Source: Blastopirellula retiformator (GTDB taxonomy: Bacteria > Planctomycetota > Planctomycetia > Pirellulales > Pirellulaceae). From it: a stretch of 64,000 nucleotides of DNA. Positions 16,478 to 25,675 of the stretch are shown piece by piece (within the stretch, counting starts at the first letter, position 1; each line of letters begins with the position of its first letter). A program made the position numbers and the translations under genes. The notes below the pieces were generated by a model. It made no database searches. It saw nothing but the letters and a program-made list of their open reading frames with translations, and was not told where the DNA came from. The DNA lies in assembly GCF_007859755.1 (NCBI RefSeq), contig NZ_SJPF01000001.1:652234-716233 (forward strand). The letters run 5' to 3'.

Positions 16478-18192
16478 TCGGCGACCGCTTTGAAGAAGTC
16501 GGCCTTCGACGAGATGTCGGTCAGTTGGGCGTCGGTCGCGGATTGCTCGAAGATGTTCAGTTCGACGACGTCGATGTCGCCGGCGTTGAATTGGATGCGG
16601 GCCAGGGCGAGCGCCTCTTCGGCCAGGCTCACGTTTTGTTCGGCCCGGTAGATTCGCTCTTTGGCGTTCTGTAGGGCCGAGATCGCATCTTGCACCGTGG
16701 CGACCGTCTTGTCGGTCGTAAATTGACGCTTGGCGTTCAATTGCTGCAGCTTGGCCTCGGTCGAGGTGATCTTGCCGAGCGCCGCCCGGCGCTGCAGGGG
16801 GACCTCGCCATAGAGGCCCAGTTCCAACTCAAAGGGGCTTTTGGTGCGATCCACGTTGGCCGGACCGCCGACATCTTTCGATGCGTAGAGCTGCGCGTCA
16901 AGCTTCGGCAGGATCGAGTTCTCGGCGTAGTCGAGTTCGATACGCAGTTGGCGGGCTTTCCATTCCAGTTCCGCCAACATCGGCGACGCGGCGATCGCGG
17001 CCGAAGGCGCCGCGTCCAGTTCTTCGACCGAAGGCAAGTGGGGCGGCGGAAAGTCGCCCGGCAACAGCGAATCGTGCGGCAACAGCGGCTCGCCGATCGG
17101 ATCGCGGAAGAAGAGCGACAGCTTGATCGCGGCGCTTTGCAGTTTTCGTTCCGCCTCGATTAGCTTGGTTTCGCGCGATGCAATCAACTGCTCATTGGTG
17201 ATTCGGGTGATCTGCTTCAGGTCGCCCAGTTCAATCCGCTTTTGAATGCTTTGCACCCGCTGCTCGGCCAACGACAGCAAGTCTTGTTGTGCCCGGCGAG
17301 ACATTCCTGCGGCGACCCAGTCCCAGTAGTAGATCGACGCGACGCGACAGAACTCGATCACCTGAACGCGGATCTCGGGCTCGACGCGACGCCGTTCGAG
17401 TTCGGCTTGAAACAGTTCGGAGCGACGCTGATCGATCGCGCGACCTTTCAGCAGGGGAACGCCGACCCCGGCCGCGAATTCACCGCCGTCGTTGGTTTCT
17501 TCGTCACCATACCAGGGAGGAAAGTATCCGCGGCCGACGCGATAGCCGCCGTACAGATAACCGCCAGCCATCAGCGGTTTTTCGACCGACAGTTTGTTGT
17601 GATAGTTCTTGTAGTAGTTTTCTGGTTTCGAGACCGACTCGCCTTTCAGCTTCACGTCAAAGTCGCCCCACGCGGTGACGTTCTCGCCCAAGGCGACGTC
17701 GCGGCCGAGATAGGCGCTGGTGAGCAGCGGATACGACGATTGCACGGCGGTCAGCACATCTTGCATGCTGAGCGGCTTGGGCTGAATCTCTTCTAGCGGC
17801 GCTTCCAGCAGTCTGGCTGGCGCTTGAGTCGTGAGGGCGTCAGAGTCGAACGACACCGGATAGACGTCAGACTCGGTGTGGTTTGGCGCGGCGGCGTTGT
17901 TGGCGGTGGCGGTCATCTCGACTGGAGCAATCGCCGGCGACTGGCGATGCATAGACAGATGTTGTTGGGGTTGCGGAAGAGAGGCGTGAGCCCGTATTTT
18001 TTCTTCATAAACCGGGGGCGCCGGCGAAGAGGTGCGGCAACCCATTGGGGAGATGGCGGCGGCCAACGCCAGCAGCAGTAGGCCGCCGCAGCGGCTTACT
18101 TGGGAAGCTTGATCTTGGGCTTGGCCTTCTTCTTGTTGATGCCGGGCTTGCCGTCGGCGGCGGTAGGAGGAAAGCCATTGAGTTGTCGCCAT
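16447..18192 (-). CDS. TolC-family outer-membrane efflux lipoprotein
   Basis: A 581-residue outer-membrane channel component. A basic N-terminus leads into a hydrophobic stretch and a lipobox-like ISPMGC near residue 52. Two outer-membrane-efflux-protein repeats follow, with long coiled-coil regions (RRAQQDLLSLAEQRVQSIQKRIELGDLKQ; NAKERIYRAEQNVSLAEEALALARIQFNAGDIDVVELN). The ATG at 18192 overlaps the upstream HlyD gene by 97 bp. No later ATG precedes the lipobox, so the overlap is accepted. It is the last gene of the exporter operon. Confidence 0.85.
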   Translation of the reverse strand: MATTQWLSSYRRRRQARHQQEEGQAQDQASQVSRCGGLLLLALAAAISPMGCRTSSPAPPVYEEKIRAHASLPQPQQHLSMHRQSPAIAPVEMTATANNAAAPNHTESDVYPVSFDSDALTTQAPARLLEAPLEEIQPKPLSMQDVLTAVQSSYPLLTSAYLGRDVALGENVTAWGDFDVKLKGESVSKPENYYKNYHNKLSVEKPLMAGGYLYGGYRVGRGYFPPWYGDEETNDGGEFAAGVGVPLLKGRAIDQRRSELFQAELERRRVEPEIRVQVIEFCRVASIYYWDWVAAGMSRRAQQDLLSLAEQRVQSIQKRIELGDLKQITRITNEQLIASRETKLIEAERKLQSAAIKLSLFFRDPIGEPLLPHDSLLPGDFPPPHLPSVEELDAAPSAAIAASPMLAELEWKARQLRIELDYAENSILPKLDAQLYASKDVGGPANVDRTKSPFELELGLYGEVPLQRRAALGKITSTEAKLQQLNAKRQFTTDKTVATVQDAISALQNAKERIYRAEQNVSLAEEALALARIQFNAGDIDVVELNIFEQSATDAQLTDISSKADFFKAVADYRAALNITP

Positions 18193-19460
18193 ATTTCGTA
18201 GCCTAGCGGAACCTGATTCAGCATGACCCAGCCGTTGGCCTGCACACCCTGTCGCAGGTGTCGGTCATCGGGCCAAGAAGATTTGTCGTCGGGCACTACG
18301 AGGACTCGAAAATTGCCCATTCCATCGTCGGTTGCGTCGACGGAGGCGACTTTGCCGCCAAAGGTGCCGACTGCGACCGAAGGCCAGCCGACGAACTGCA
18401 CGGCGGGCCATCCTTCAAATTGCAAACGAACGTGATCGGCGGTTTGCACCAGCGGCACGTCGTTTCCCGAAACCCAAAGTTCCACCGCCCGTTGCGTCGT
18501 TTCCGGAACGATGGTGAACAGCGTGTCCCCTTCTTTCAGCATCTGTCCCCGTTCAAAGACCTCGACGCGGTATAAGGTCCCATCGCGGGGCGCGGTGATT
18601 TTCAGTCGCTCCAGCTCCGAGAGTTTGATCTCGATTTCGCGGCGTTCCTTGTTGGCGGTGGCGACTTGCCCTAGCGCCTCTTGTTGCATCGCTTTGGCGT
18701 AATCGACCTTGGTTTGCGCTTCGCGCTCTTTTTGGACTCGTTCGTTTTTCTTCGCTTCCAACTCGCCGAGGGCCGCATCGACTTCGAGGTGGGCCGACTC
18801 AAGTTCGGATTTGGCGACGCCGAGGTCTTTCCGCAGTTTTTCGATTTCCTTCTCCGACTGCAGGCCGCTCTCGAACAGCTCGGTCTGCCGTTCCAGGTTC
18901 AACTCGGCCTGCAGGCGTTTCGCTTCGTAGCTGGCAATCAGTTTTTGCTTGGCGTCACGTTTCGCTTGGGCGGCCTCGATCAGTTGTTCGGCGCCCAAAA
19001 CGGCGGCGTTCTTCGCCTCGGTGTAGTCAATGACGTTGCGTCCATAGACCTCGACCTTGGTTTCGGCTGATTTGACCTTGGCGTCCAAGTCGCGCTTCGA
19101 CGCTTCCAGTTGGCTCACCAGGTTGGCGGCGCCTGGCTCCATTTCCAGGATCAGCTCGCCTCGCTTTACTTGCGTCCCTTCGCGAAGCCCGGGTGCAATC
19201 ATCGAAACGACTCCCTTGGTAGGAGCGGTTACCGTCTGCTGTCGCTCTTGGGGAGCGTAGGCGATGACCTGACCGGCGCCCCGGGCAGACTGCTGCCAGG
19301 GGACGAAGATCATTCCGAAGACGCACAGCATCAACAGGACGAACAGGGCGTTCGCCAGCCGCCAAACCCAACGAGACGACTGAACCAGCTTGAGGGCTGG
19401 CAAGCTGTCGTCGCGCGTTTTCGTCAGCATCTGCGGACTCTTCTTGATCAGTTGTCTCAT
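18096..19460 (-). CDS. HlyD-family membrane fusion/periplasmic adaptor protein
   Basis: A 454-residue adaptor linking the ABC exporter to TolC. One N-terminal transmembrane helix (about 33-53) is followed by a lipoyl-like half (QTVTAPTKGVVSMIAPGLREGTQVKRGELILEMEPGA), a long coiled coil (about 115-280) and the second barrel half (ITAPRDGTLYRVEVFERGQMLKEGDTLFTIVP). A basic Lys-rich tail ends the protein. It begins at the ATG at 19460, 44 bp after the ABC gene. Confidence 0.9.
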   Translation of the reverse strand: MRQLIKKSPQMLTKTRDDSLPALKLVQSSRWVWRLANALFVLLMLCVFGMIFVPWQQSARGAGQVIAYAPQERQQTVTAPTKGVVSMIAPGLREGTQVKRGELILEMEPGAANLVSQLEASKRDLDAKVKSAETKVEVYGRNVIDYTEAKNAAVLGAEQLIEAAQAKRDAKQKLIASYEAKRLQAELNLERQTELFESGLQSEKEIEKLRKDLGVAKSELESAHLEVDAALGELEAKKNERVQKEREAQTKVDYAKAMQQEALGQVATANKERREIEIKLSELERLKITAPRDGTLYRVEVFERGQMLKEGDTLFTIVPETTQRAVELWVSGNDVPLVQTADHVRLQFEGWPAVQFVGWPSVAVGTFGGKVASVDATDDGMGNFRVLVVPDDKSSWPDDRHLRQGVQANGWVMLNQVPLGYEIWRQLNGFPPTAADGKPGINKKKAKPKIKLPK

Positions 19461-19504
19461 CGGAACAATCTCATAAATATCGTTAGGATCGATTCGGTCG
19501 AGCG

Positions 19505-21670
19505 CTACTTTGTCCGAAATTTCCGCTGCGAGTTTTCCTGCTCAACGTTGAATTGCCGATTGCATTGCTCCGCCAGACGGCTACGCGACGTTGCGACGAC
19601 CAGGGTCCAGTTCTTCGCCGCCTTGAGACGTGCTAGCAAGCGATCCGCCATTGCGTCGGACAGGCTGTCCAGCACCGAGTCGAGCAACAACACCCGCGGG
19701 CGGCCGACGATCGCTCTGGCGATCATCAGACGCGTCGCCTGACTACCGGTGAGGTTGCGGCCATGCGTCAGCAACTCGGTATTCAATCCATCAGGCAGTT
19801 TCTGAAAGTCTTCCATCAGTTCCACCGTCTCCAGCGCATCGCGAACATCCTTGGCGTTGATGTGAGCGCGGTTTAGGTGGATGTTCTCTTGGATCGAACC
19901 ATGAAAGATTTCGATCTGTCCGGCCAACGCAATATGTTCGCGGAGCGAGTCGGGACGGAGTTCGCGAATGTCGATGCCGTCGATTTCGACGATCCCGCTG
20001 GTCGGCTGTCGCAGACCGCTCAGCAGGCTCAAAATCGACGACTTGCCTGCCCCAGAATCCCCATAGATCGCAGTCGACTCGCCTGGTTTGATCTCTAGTT
20101 CCAAACCGGAGAGGGGCGCATTCGGCCGATTGGCGACCGAGACTCCCTTCAGCCGCATATCGGCGGGCTCCCCTTCGCGAAGGTGAAACAACCGATCATG
20201 CTGTTCGATGCTCAGGTCGAATAGCTGGCCCAGTTTGTCGACCGAGGCCAGCAGGTCGTAATAACTTTCGAGGTGTTTGCCGAGCTTGGCGAACGAACCA
20301 AGCAGCATCATGACGATCAGCTCGGAAGCGACCAACTGACCAAGCGTCATTTCGCCAGAGATCACCAGCCACCCGCCCAAGCCCAACAGCGCCGTACCGG
20401 CAACCGCTTGCAAGCCGAGCACGAACAGAATCTGACGCAGAATGATCTGGAAGTGGGCTCGGCGGGCGTCGAGCCAATGCACCGCTAAATTATCGGCCCG
20501 CTCAAGGGCGTAGGCTTGGCCGCCGTTCATTTTAAAGGCGGTGGTGTGACGCGCCAGTTCCTGCAGCCAAGCGGCGACGGCGTACTTTGCTTTCGATTCC
20601 TTGATCGACGTCTTGACCGCTCCGCGCCCTAGCAAGAAGGTGGCGACGGTGATCAACAACAGCAGGACGATGTCGTAGCCCAGCAGGAAGGGATGATAGA
20701 ACGCCAGGACCGACATGCCGATGATCGTCTGCAGCACAATCACCAAACCATCGAGCAAAAGCGTTGACGTCGCCTTTTGCACGGTGACGACGTCAAAGAA
20801 ACGGTTGGTAAGCTCTGGGCCGTGATGGGCGTCGAACTCGGACTGCTGAACCCGCGGAAGTCGGTAAGCGAGATCTTCCACCACGCGAATAAAGATCCGC
20901 CGCTGCAGCACTTCCGCCACAAACGCAACCAAGCCGCGCATCGCCGCGGCGAAGGCGAGAAAGACAAACAGAAGCATCGCGAGAATAATGATCGGTTGCA
21001 GGTAGCGACCGAAGGCGACCGTGTTTACCAGCACTTCGACGGCGACCGGCGTCGCAAATGCCAGCAAGCCGACCAGCGACGAAAAAATAAGCAGGATCCA
21101 CAGATCCTTGCGCTCGGGCATGAACAGCGAGATGACCCGTGCGAGCGGCTTCAGTCCGTTTTGCGAGGAAGGAGTGTCGGTCGGTCGCGCCGTCGACTGG
21201 CAACTGAGCGCCGGCTGTCCGACGATCCAGCGGCACTTGGCTTCTGGGTCGGTGAGGGCCAACTCTTTGCGAAGCACGCTGCGCGATACCCAACGCGTCT
21301 TCTGGGTCAGCGGCTCCATTACGAGCACTTTGGAGCCCTTGGCCTGAATCAGAACCGCCCAGGCGATTTCGTCCGCCTCGTCGCTCAGACCGTGGGCGAC
21401 CGGCGTGCCATGTTCGACAAAGCCCAAGATCCGGTCCAGGCTGGAGTCGAGCATCCGCACCTTTAGGTGAATGCTCTCGCCAACTTCGACCAGGCGCCGC
21501 GACCAGGCGGCCGGATCATCTCCCGGGATCGCCCGTTTCGCCTCATGCAACAGTCGTCGGGCTTTTCCCCGATCGAACGTAACTCTCGCAGCTGTTGCGA
21601 ATTGCGCCATGATCTCCATCGTGCCATGGAGCGAGCTGTCGTCTTGTGCTGGGGGCCGTCCCTGCGTCAT
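19505..21670 (-). CDS. Type I secretion-like ABC exporter with degenerate catalytic motifs
   Basis: A 721-residue fused exporter. An N-terminal domain (about 1-170) resembles a C39-like domain without catalytic Cys/His. A six-helix ABC transmembrane domain spans about 185-480 and a nucleotide-binding domain about 505-715. Walker A GDSGAGKS (537-544) and the Q-loop (Q585) are intact. The signature reads LTGSQ (640-644), Walker B ends LLLDS with Ser665 where the catalytic Glu belongs, and the switch His is replaced (Ser695). ATP hydrolysis should therefore be weak or absent in this subunit. It is the first gene of the ABC-HlyD-TolC operon; AAGG lies 9 bp before the ATG. Confidence 0.88.
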   Translation of the reverse strand: MTQGRPPAQDDSSLHGTMEIMAQFATAARVTFDRGKARRLLHEAKRAIPGDDPAAWSRRLVEVGESIHLKVRMLDSSLDRILGFVEHGTPVAHGLSDEADEIAWAVLIQAKGSKVLVMEPLTQKTRWVSRSVLRKELALTDPEAKCRWIVGQPALSCQSTARPTDTPSSQNGLKPLARVISLFMPERKDLWILLIFSSLVGLLAFATPVAVEVLVNTVAFGRYLQPIIILAMLLFVFLAFAAAMRGLVAFVAEVLQRRIFIRVVEDLAYRLPRVQQSEFDAHHGPELTNRFFDVVTVQKATSTLLLDGLVIVLQTIIGMSVLAFYHPFLLGYDIVLLLLITVATFLLGRGAVKTSIKESKAKYAVAAWLQELARHTTAFKMNGGQAYALERADNLAVHWLDARRAHFQIILRQILFVLGLQAVAGTALLGLGGWLVISGEMTLGQLVASELIVMMLLGSFAKLGKHLESYYDLLASVDKLGQLFDLSIEQHDRLFHLREGEPADMRLKGVSVANRPNAPLSGLELEIKPGESTAIYGDSGAGKSSILSLLSGLRQPTSGIVEIDGIDIRELRPDSLREHIALAGQIEIFHGSIQENIHLNRAHINAKDVRDALETVELMEDFQKLPDGLNTELLTHGRNLTGSQATRLMIARAIVGRPRVLLLDSVLDSLSDAMADRLLARLKAAKNWTLVVATSRSRLAEQCNRQFNVEQENSQRKFRTK

Positions 21671-22059
21671 TGGGCGGTACCTTTTTTGCGGATTACAGGT
21701 CTTCTGACGATCGCCGCGTCATCTACCCTTTATCGTAACTTAAGCGCAGCTAGATATAGTAGAAGTCTCGGCGGAAATGACCAGTTCCACGATTTGGCCA
21801 GGAAACAGGAAAGTGGCCCATTGGTTGAGCAATCGCCGCAGCCCCATAATTTTAGGCGGCTTGGGCGATTGGGGGGGCAGAATTGCCCGCTATATCATTG
21901 GCTGCAGATTGGACGCTTGGCTGGGGAGGGAATGGGCCGCCAGTAAAATCACTGCATACACGATGGCGGTTGTGTTGATTGCAGTGATTTTGGCGGGCTG
22001 GCGGGTGAAATGCCGTTCCCACGGATAGCGGTTTCCAGCGGTATTGCTGGGGGGACGAC
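21671..22059. other. Intergenic region upstream of the exporter operon
   Basis: This presumably contains the exporter promoter. An 83-codon plus-strand frame (21777-22028) with a hydrophobic stretch is open, but it lacks a ribosome-binding site and overlaps a strong inverted repeat, so it is not called as a gene. Confidence 0.5.
21945..21991. repeat. 12-bp perfect inverted repeat
   Basis: AAAATCACTGCA (21945-21956) and TGCAGTGATTTT (21980-21991) flank a 23-nt centre. It lies between the start of the exporter operon and a gene remnant. It could be a large operator, a transcript hairpin, or the relic of a small element. Confidence 0.6.
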
Positions 22060-22230
22060 TTTCCCAGCCGTGCCGCCTCGATGGCGGCGACGTCGATCTT
22101 TTTCATGGTCATCATCGCGTTGAAAGTTCGCTGATCGCTTGCATCAGCACGGCCGGCGTGATCTACCACGCGAGGCCCCACTTGTCTTTGCAACAGTGGT
22201 TCTCGTAGAAGGGCGTAGGTCCAGCGAATG
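22060..22230 (-). pseudogene. Remnant of a PhnB-like VOC (3-demethylubiquinone methyltransferase-type) gene
   Basis: Minus-strand translation gives FYENHCCKDKWGLAW, a stop codon, then ITPAVLMQAIS. After a frameshift it continues FNAMMTMKKIDVAAIEAA. These match, in order, the C-terminal GWxxDKxGxxWQxxP and MMxMxKxDIAALEAA segments of PhnB-like VOC proteins. Only about the last 50 residues remain, with one stop and one frameshift. The upstream part of the gene is absent. Confidence 0.75.
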
Positions 22231-22276
22231 GACTATTTTGCTGTGCCAGTCAACGAGAAGCAACAGACCGCCAAGT

Positions 22277-23335
22277 CTACGGCGTCGCGTACTTGGCTTT
22301 CGTCGCGGCGTTAAACTTTTTGATCGCATCGTCGCAGGTGCGGTTCTCGAACTCGTAGTTCCACGGTTCGATGTAGCGCATCCTCAGCTCTTCGGCCTGC
22401 CGGAAGACGGCGGTGTAGTCGCCATTGGGAAAGCGTTGTTGCTGGTCGGAGCGGCCGATCACCTGGCCGTAGAGATCGCCTTGGTACTTCTTCAGCAGCG
22501 TGATCAGATCGCCTTGGTAGTTCGTCTTGCCCGAGATCCACCACATGGCGATGCCGACGCGGTCTTCGTATTCGGGTTTTTGGAACTCCTCGATCAAGCG
22601 AGCCGGAATCTTGGCGCTGCGGAACAGTTCGTGCACTTCAAAGGCGGCCGCTTTGTCGGGAAAGGCTTTCATGACGCTTTGAGTCGCACCGGAGGCCGCT
22701 TTCACCCACAGGTCGCCAAACTGCTGTTCGGCATTGCGATCACGCGGGTTGATGCCCGCGACCGTTAGTAGCGTTTCGGTCGCGACGCCGTTGAAATGCC
22801 CTTCGACGCCGTTGCTGGTCATCTGCGGCACGTAGACCAGTTTCAGACGTGGGTCGGCGTTGTACTTTTCGCCCACCGCTTTGAGCATCGCTTGCAGACG
22901 CTGCTGAACGACCGGATTCCAGTACTTGGGCATCTCGACCGGGTTAGCGCGAAATCTCATCGAGAAGGTTTCGACCCCGAGCTGCGAGACCAACCAGCTG
23001 GGCGACAGCGCTTCGCGTTGCGGAAAAGATCGGGGAGATCGCTCGGGCGCGACGGTCGAGGTCCAGCCGCCATGGATCGCCAAGGTCCAGTTCATGCCTG
23101 ACTTCAGCATCGCGACCTGACGCTCGATCGGGGCGAAGTCAAACTTGCCGGGCTCCGGCTCGATCTCGCTCCACGTAACGCGCACCAATCCCCCTTGCAT
23201 CAGCGGGTTGTCCACTGCCCGCGGCGTGATCTTGCTGGCATAGGCGCCGGTCGGTTTGTCGACCTCTTTGCCGGCAGCGGTGGTGACGGCGAACAGGGAA
23301 ACGAGCAGGAGCCATAGCGAGGATGTAGTTTTCAT
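22277..23335 (-). CDS. Secreted beta-galactosidase-like (glycoside hydrolase TIM barrel) protein
   Basis: A 352-residue exported protein. The signal peptide MKTTSSLWLLLVSLFAVTTAAG is followed by a barrel-like domain with GGLVRVTWSEIEPEPGKFDFAPIERQV, a segment typical of GH42/GH5-like enzymes at the second strand. Later LAIHGGWTST, KLVYVPQM and AMWWISGKTNYQGD segments occur. The expected acid/base and nucleophile glutamates are not obvious, so the catalytic class is uncertain. The ATG is at 23335. Confidence 0.72.
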   Translation of the reverse strand: MKTTSSLWLLLVSLFAVTTAAGKEVDKPTGAYASKITPRAVDNPLMQGGLVRVTWSEIEPEPGKFDFAPIERQVAMLKSGMNWTLAIHGGWTSTVAPERSPRSFPQREALSPSWLVSQLGVETFSMRFRANPVEMPKYWNPVVQQRLQAMLKAVGEKYNADPRLKLVYVPQMTSNGVEGHFNGVATETLLTVAGINPRDRNAEQQFGDLWVKAASGATQSVMKAFPDKAAAFEVHELFRSAKIPARLIEEFQKPEYEDRVGIAMWWISGKTNYQGDLITLLKKYQGDLYGQVIGRSDQQQRFPNGDYTAVFRQAEELRMRYIEPWNYEFENRTCDDAIKKFNAATKAKYATP

Positions 23336-23344
23336 GGTGGTTTT

Positions 23345-23375
23345 AATCCCGAAGTGCGCGAGAAGTTTCGGGATT
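23345..23375. repeat. Inverted repeat between two minus-strand genes
   Basis: AATCCCGAA and TTCGGGATT form a 9-bp stem around 13 nt. It lies just upstream of the glycosidase-like gene and downstream of the antitoxin-like ORF. There is no T-run in the minus direction, so termination is uncertain and operator function is possible. Confidence 0.4.
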
Positions 23376-23435
23376 TTGGATATTCAGTTCGAAAATGCCT
23401 CGCAATGTTCGCTTGGCGAACGGCATTTGAACGAC

Positions 23436-23645
23436 TTACGGAGACTCGATTCCGTTCTTCGCACGAAATTGGCGATCGAATTCAGAGAAAGCCGTTACCT
23501 GTCCGGCGTCCATGGCGTCGATGCCAGCCTGCAACGCCAATCGTTCCCGTTCGTTCCTTATCAGTCCATTCACGAACTGTTCGACGTCGGCGTAGCCCGC
23601 TGCCAAAGAGCGCTCCAGCGCGTCATCGAGAATTTGAATTCGCAT
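23436..23645 (-). CDS. Small antitoxin-like protein (ParD/RHH type)
   Basis: A 69-residue frame, MRIQILDDALERSLAAGYADVEQFVNGLIRNERERLALQAGIDAM..., has a short beta strand followed by two amphipathic helices and an acidic tail. This is the composition of ribbon-helix-helix addiction antitoxins. It lies 54 bp after the membrane-protein gene on the same strand. No toxin gene adjoins it, so it may be an orphan or belong to a distant partner. It rests on pattern and composition only. Confidence 0.55.
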   Translation of the reverse strand: MRIQILDDALERSLAAGYADVEQFVNGLIRNERERLALQAGIDAMDAGQVTAFSEFDRQFRAKNGIESP

Positions 23646-23698
23646 TCGACTGTTCCCCAAGCAGATCAGAACTTGCCCGGACAATCGCCCGCGCCTGC

Positions 23699-25264
23699 TT
23701 ACGCCGCTTTCTTCTCTTCCTTCGCCACCGTCATGCGCCGCGGCAGCCAACCTTCGCCAATCACATGCAGGGCCACGCGGTCTTCCAGGTTGGGGCGGAA
23801 GACGGTCAGCAGCAGCAGCGGCATGTACCACGCCAGGTAGGTCGTACCGTCGTTGGCGTGCCAGAACTGAGCGGCCAGCATGATTGCGGCGCTGCAGCTG
23901 AGCATCGTGCCGAGGTTCTTCTGAGCCGGCCAGAACGCCAGCCCGCAGGCACAGATCACAAACGCCACCAAGATCGGAATTCGGAAGTCGTTCGAGTAGA
24001 TGAAGTAATTCCAGAAGCCGGTAAAGCCTTCGCTGCGGGGACTCCACAGACCGAACATCGCGCTGAACTGGTTCAGGAAGGTCGTGACGTTGGGCGCCAC
24101 AATCGCCAGCGTCAGCACCAGCAGCACCAACATCGCGGCGACGCCGAGCGCGAAGCGAACCACTCCGCGTTGCCAATAAAAGCTGACCCACAGCGGCAGC
24201 AGAAACAGCGGGTAATAAACGGTGCCGATCGCCAGGCCGAGGAAAATGCCGGCCCACATCGGGCGTCGATAACAGAGGATCGCCCAGACCAGCAGGGCGC
24301 CTGGCAAGACGTGATCGACGCGCCCCGTATAGAGGGCGGTGTACGGAAGCAGCAGATACAGGAACGCGGCGCCGATCCCCATTGAGAGATTCTCGAAGTG
24401 GCGATAGCCGATCAGCACCACGCCGACCAACAGCGCCAGATTCGACAGGATCGCGACCAGCTTGGTCAGGATGACGATGATCCGCTGGCTCTTCGCTTCT
24501 TCGTCGGTCGGCGCTTCGGCCTGGGCGAATTGCGAGGTCGGGATGCGCGGCAAGAAGCTGAGCAGGCGATAGCCGGGCCCAAAGTGCCGCAGCGACTTTT
24601 CGACTTCTTCCGAGTCGCCGCTCGCCAGCATAATCTCGGCGGCGCGAATGCCGCGGACGTCGGCGTCGCTGGGGCGACCGACGATGATGTTAGAAATCAA
24701 AAAGGTGAACAGCGCGATGCTCATGAACATCATGGCGCCGACGGTGACGTTCGGCTCCAGCATCGGCCGGCGGACCATCGTTGGATCGATGAAGAGCCGC
24801 ACGACGATCAGCCCGCTGAGACAGAAGAGCCAGATGTAGCCATACTTCTCGAGTTGGCGACCTAGCTCTCGCGCCTTGATGCGATCTTCTTCCTGCTGGT
24901 CGAAGTCGGAAGGTTGTTCCGGCAGCGGCACCACTTCGGCCAGTTCCGGTTCTTTGTCGGGTTCAAGATCAAACGAGTCGGAGAGTTCGGCCGAAGGGGG
25001 AACCGGCAGTTCGCTCCCCGGGCCGTCGGGCGGCGCATCGGGATTGACCATTGCGATGACCGGCTGCGACGACTCTAGGATCTTCTGCTGGCCGAAGTGG
25101 ACCATCAGCATGCCCGGTGCGAGCAGAATGATCAAAAAGATGTCGAGGTTGCGGACGCTCCAAACCCGGTTGAACTTAAAGTACAGACCAATCGCCAGCA
25201 GCGACGCGACATAAGCCCACGTCGAGGGATTGATGCTCTCGTACTGAAAGAGGATCTCACGCAT
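23699..25264 (-). CDS. Polytopic membrane protein, possibly GT-C/GT87-like
   Basis: A 521-residue inner-membrane protein with roughly nine or more hydrophobic helices. A Pro/Glu-rich loop of about 50 residues follows the second helix (PDAPPDGPGSELPVPPSAELSDSFDLEPDKEPE). The segment YTALYTGRVDHVLPGALLVWAILCYRRPMWAGIFLGLAIGTVYYPLFLLPLW resembles DUF2029/GT87 glycosyltransferases, but no acceptor is known. The ATG at 25264 is preferred to a GTG at 25312. Confidence 0.72.
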   Translation of the reverse strand: MREILFQYESINPSTWAYVASLLAIGLYFKFNRVWSVRNLDIFLIILLAPGMLMVHFGQQKILESSQPVIAMVNPDAPPDGPGSELPVPPSAELSDSFDLEPDKEPELAEVVPLPEQPSDFDQQEEDRIKARELGRQLEKYGYIWLFCLSGLIVVRLFIDPTMVRRPMLEPNVTVGAMMFMSIALFTFLISNIIVGRPSDADVRGIRAAEIMLASGDSEEVEKSLRHFGPGYRLLSFLPRIPTSQFAQAEAPTDEEAKSQRIIVILTKLVAILSNLALLVGVVLIGYRHFENLSMGIGAAFLYLLLPYTALYTGRVDHVLPGALLVWAILCYRRPMWAGIFLGLAIGTVYYPLFLLPLWVSFYWQRGVVRFALGVAAMLVLLVLTLAIVAPNVTTFLNQFSAMFGLWSPRSEGFTGFWNYFIYSNDFRIPILVAFVICACGLAFWPAQKNLGTMLSCSAAIMLAAQFWHANDGTTYLAWYMPLLLLTVFRPNLEDRVALHVIGEGWLPRRMTVAKEEKKAA

Positions 25265-25675
25265 CGTTACTTTCGGCGTGAGCCTGGCCGCACTTGCGCA
25301 TATCGGTACCACCGCCTAGCGAAACGCGGAGGCCTTCCTGTCGGGAAAGGGAAGTCGGGTCAATCTCTTCAGCATATTCGTTTTCAGGCCAGTTGCAAGA
25401 ACGAGCGGACATCTCCGCTGACCCTGGCGATGACGTAAGCCGTTATAAAAATTAGGCTTGCGCGAACAGGGCGAGCTGTGACGCCTAGCGCCTTCCGCAG
25501 CAGGATACCGCGGTACGGATCTCCCAAAAAACTGCTCCAATGGGGGCTTTGCTCGCCATCGGATCAGAAAAGCTTCATGAACCGAATGCGCCGACCTGTG
25601 CCCATTCTTCATTTTCCCCAGTTAGCCTAACGCGGTATTGCGCCAATTTGGGAACTGGGGAAAAACGGGGCCAGA
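25265..25675. other. Divergent intergenic region
   Basis: About 410 bp separate the starts of the divergent membrane-protein and zinc-ribbon genes. It must hold both promoters, but I could not assign a convincing -35/-10 pair, and no RNA or small ORF stands out. Confidence 0.5.

Noticed and set aside
21777-22028. 83-codon plus-strand ORF with a hydrophobic stretch
   Set aside because: It has no ribosome-binding site and overlaps a perfect inverted repeat; probably chance.
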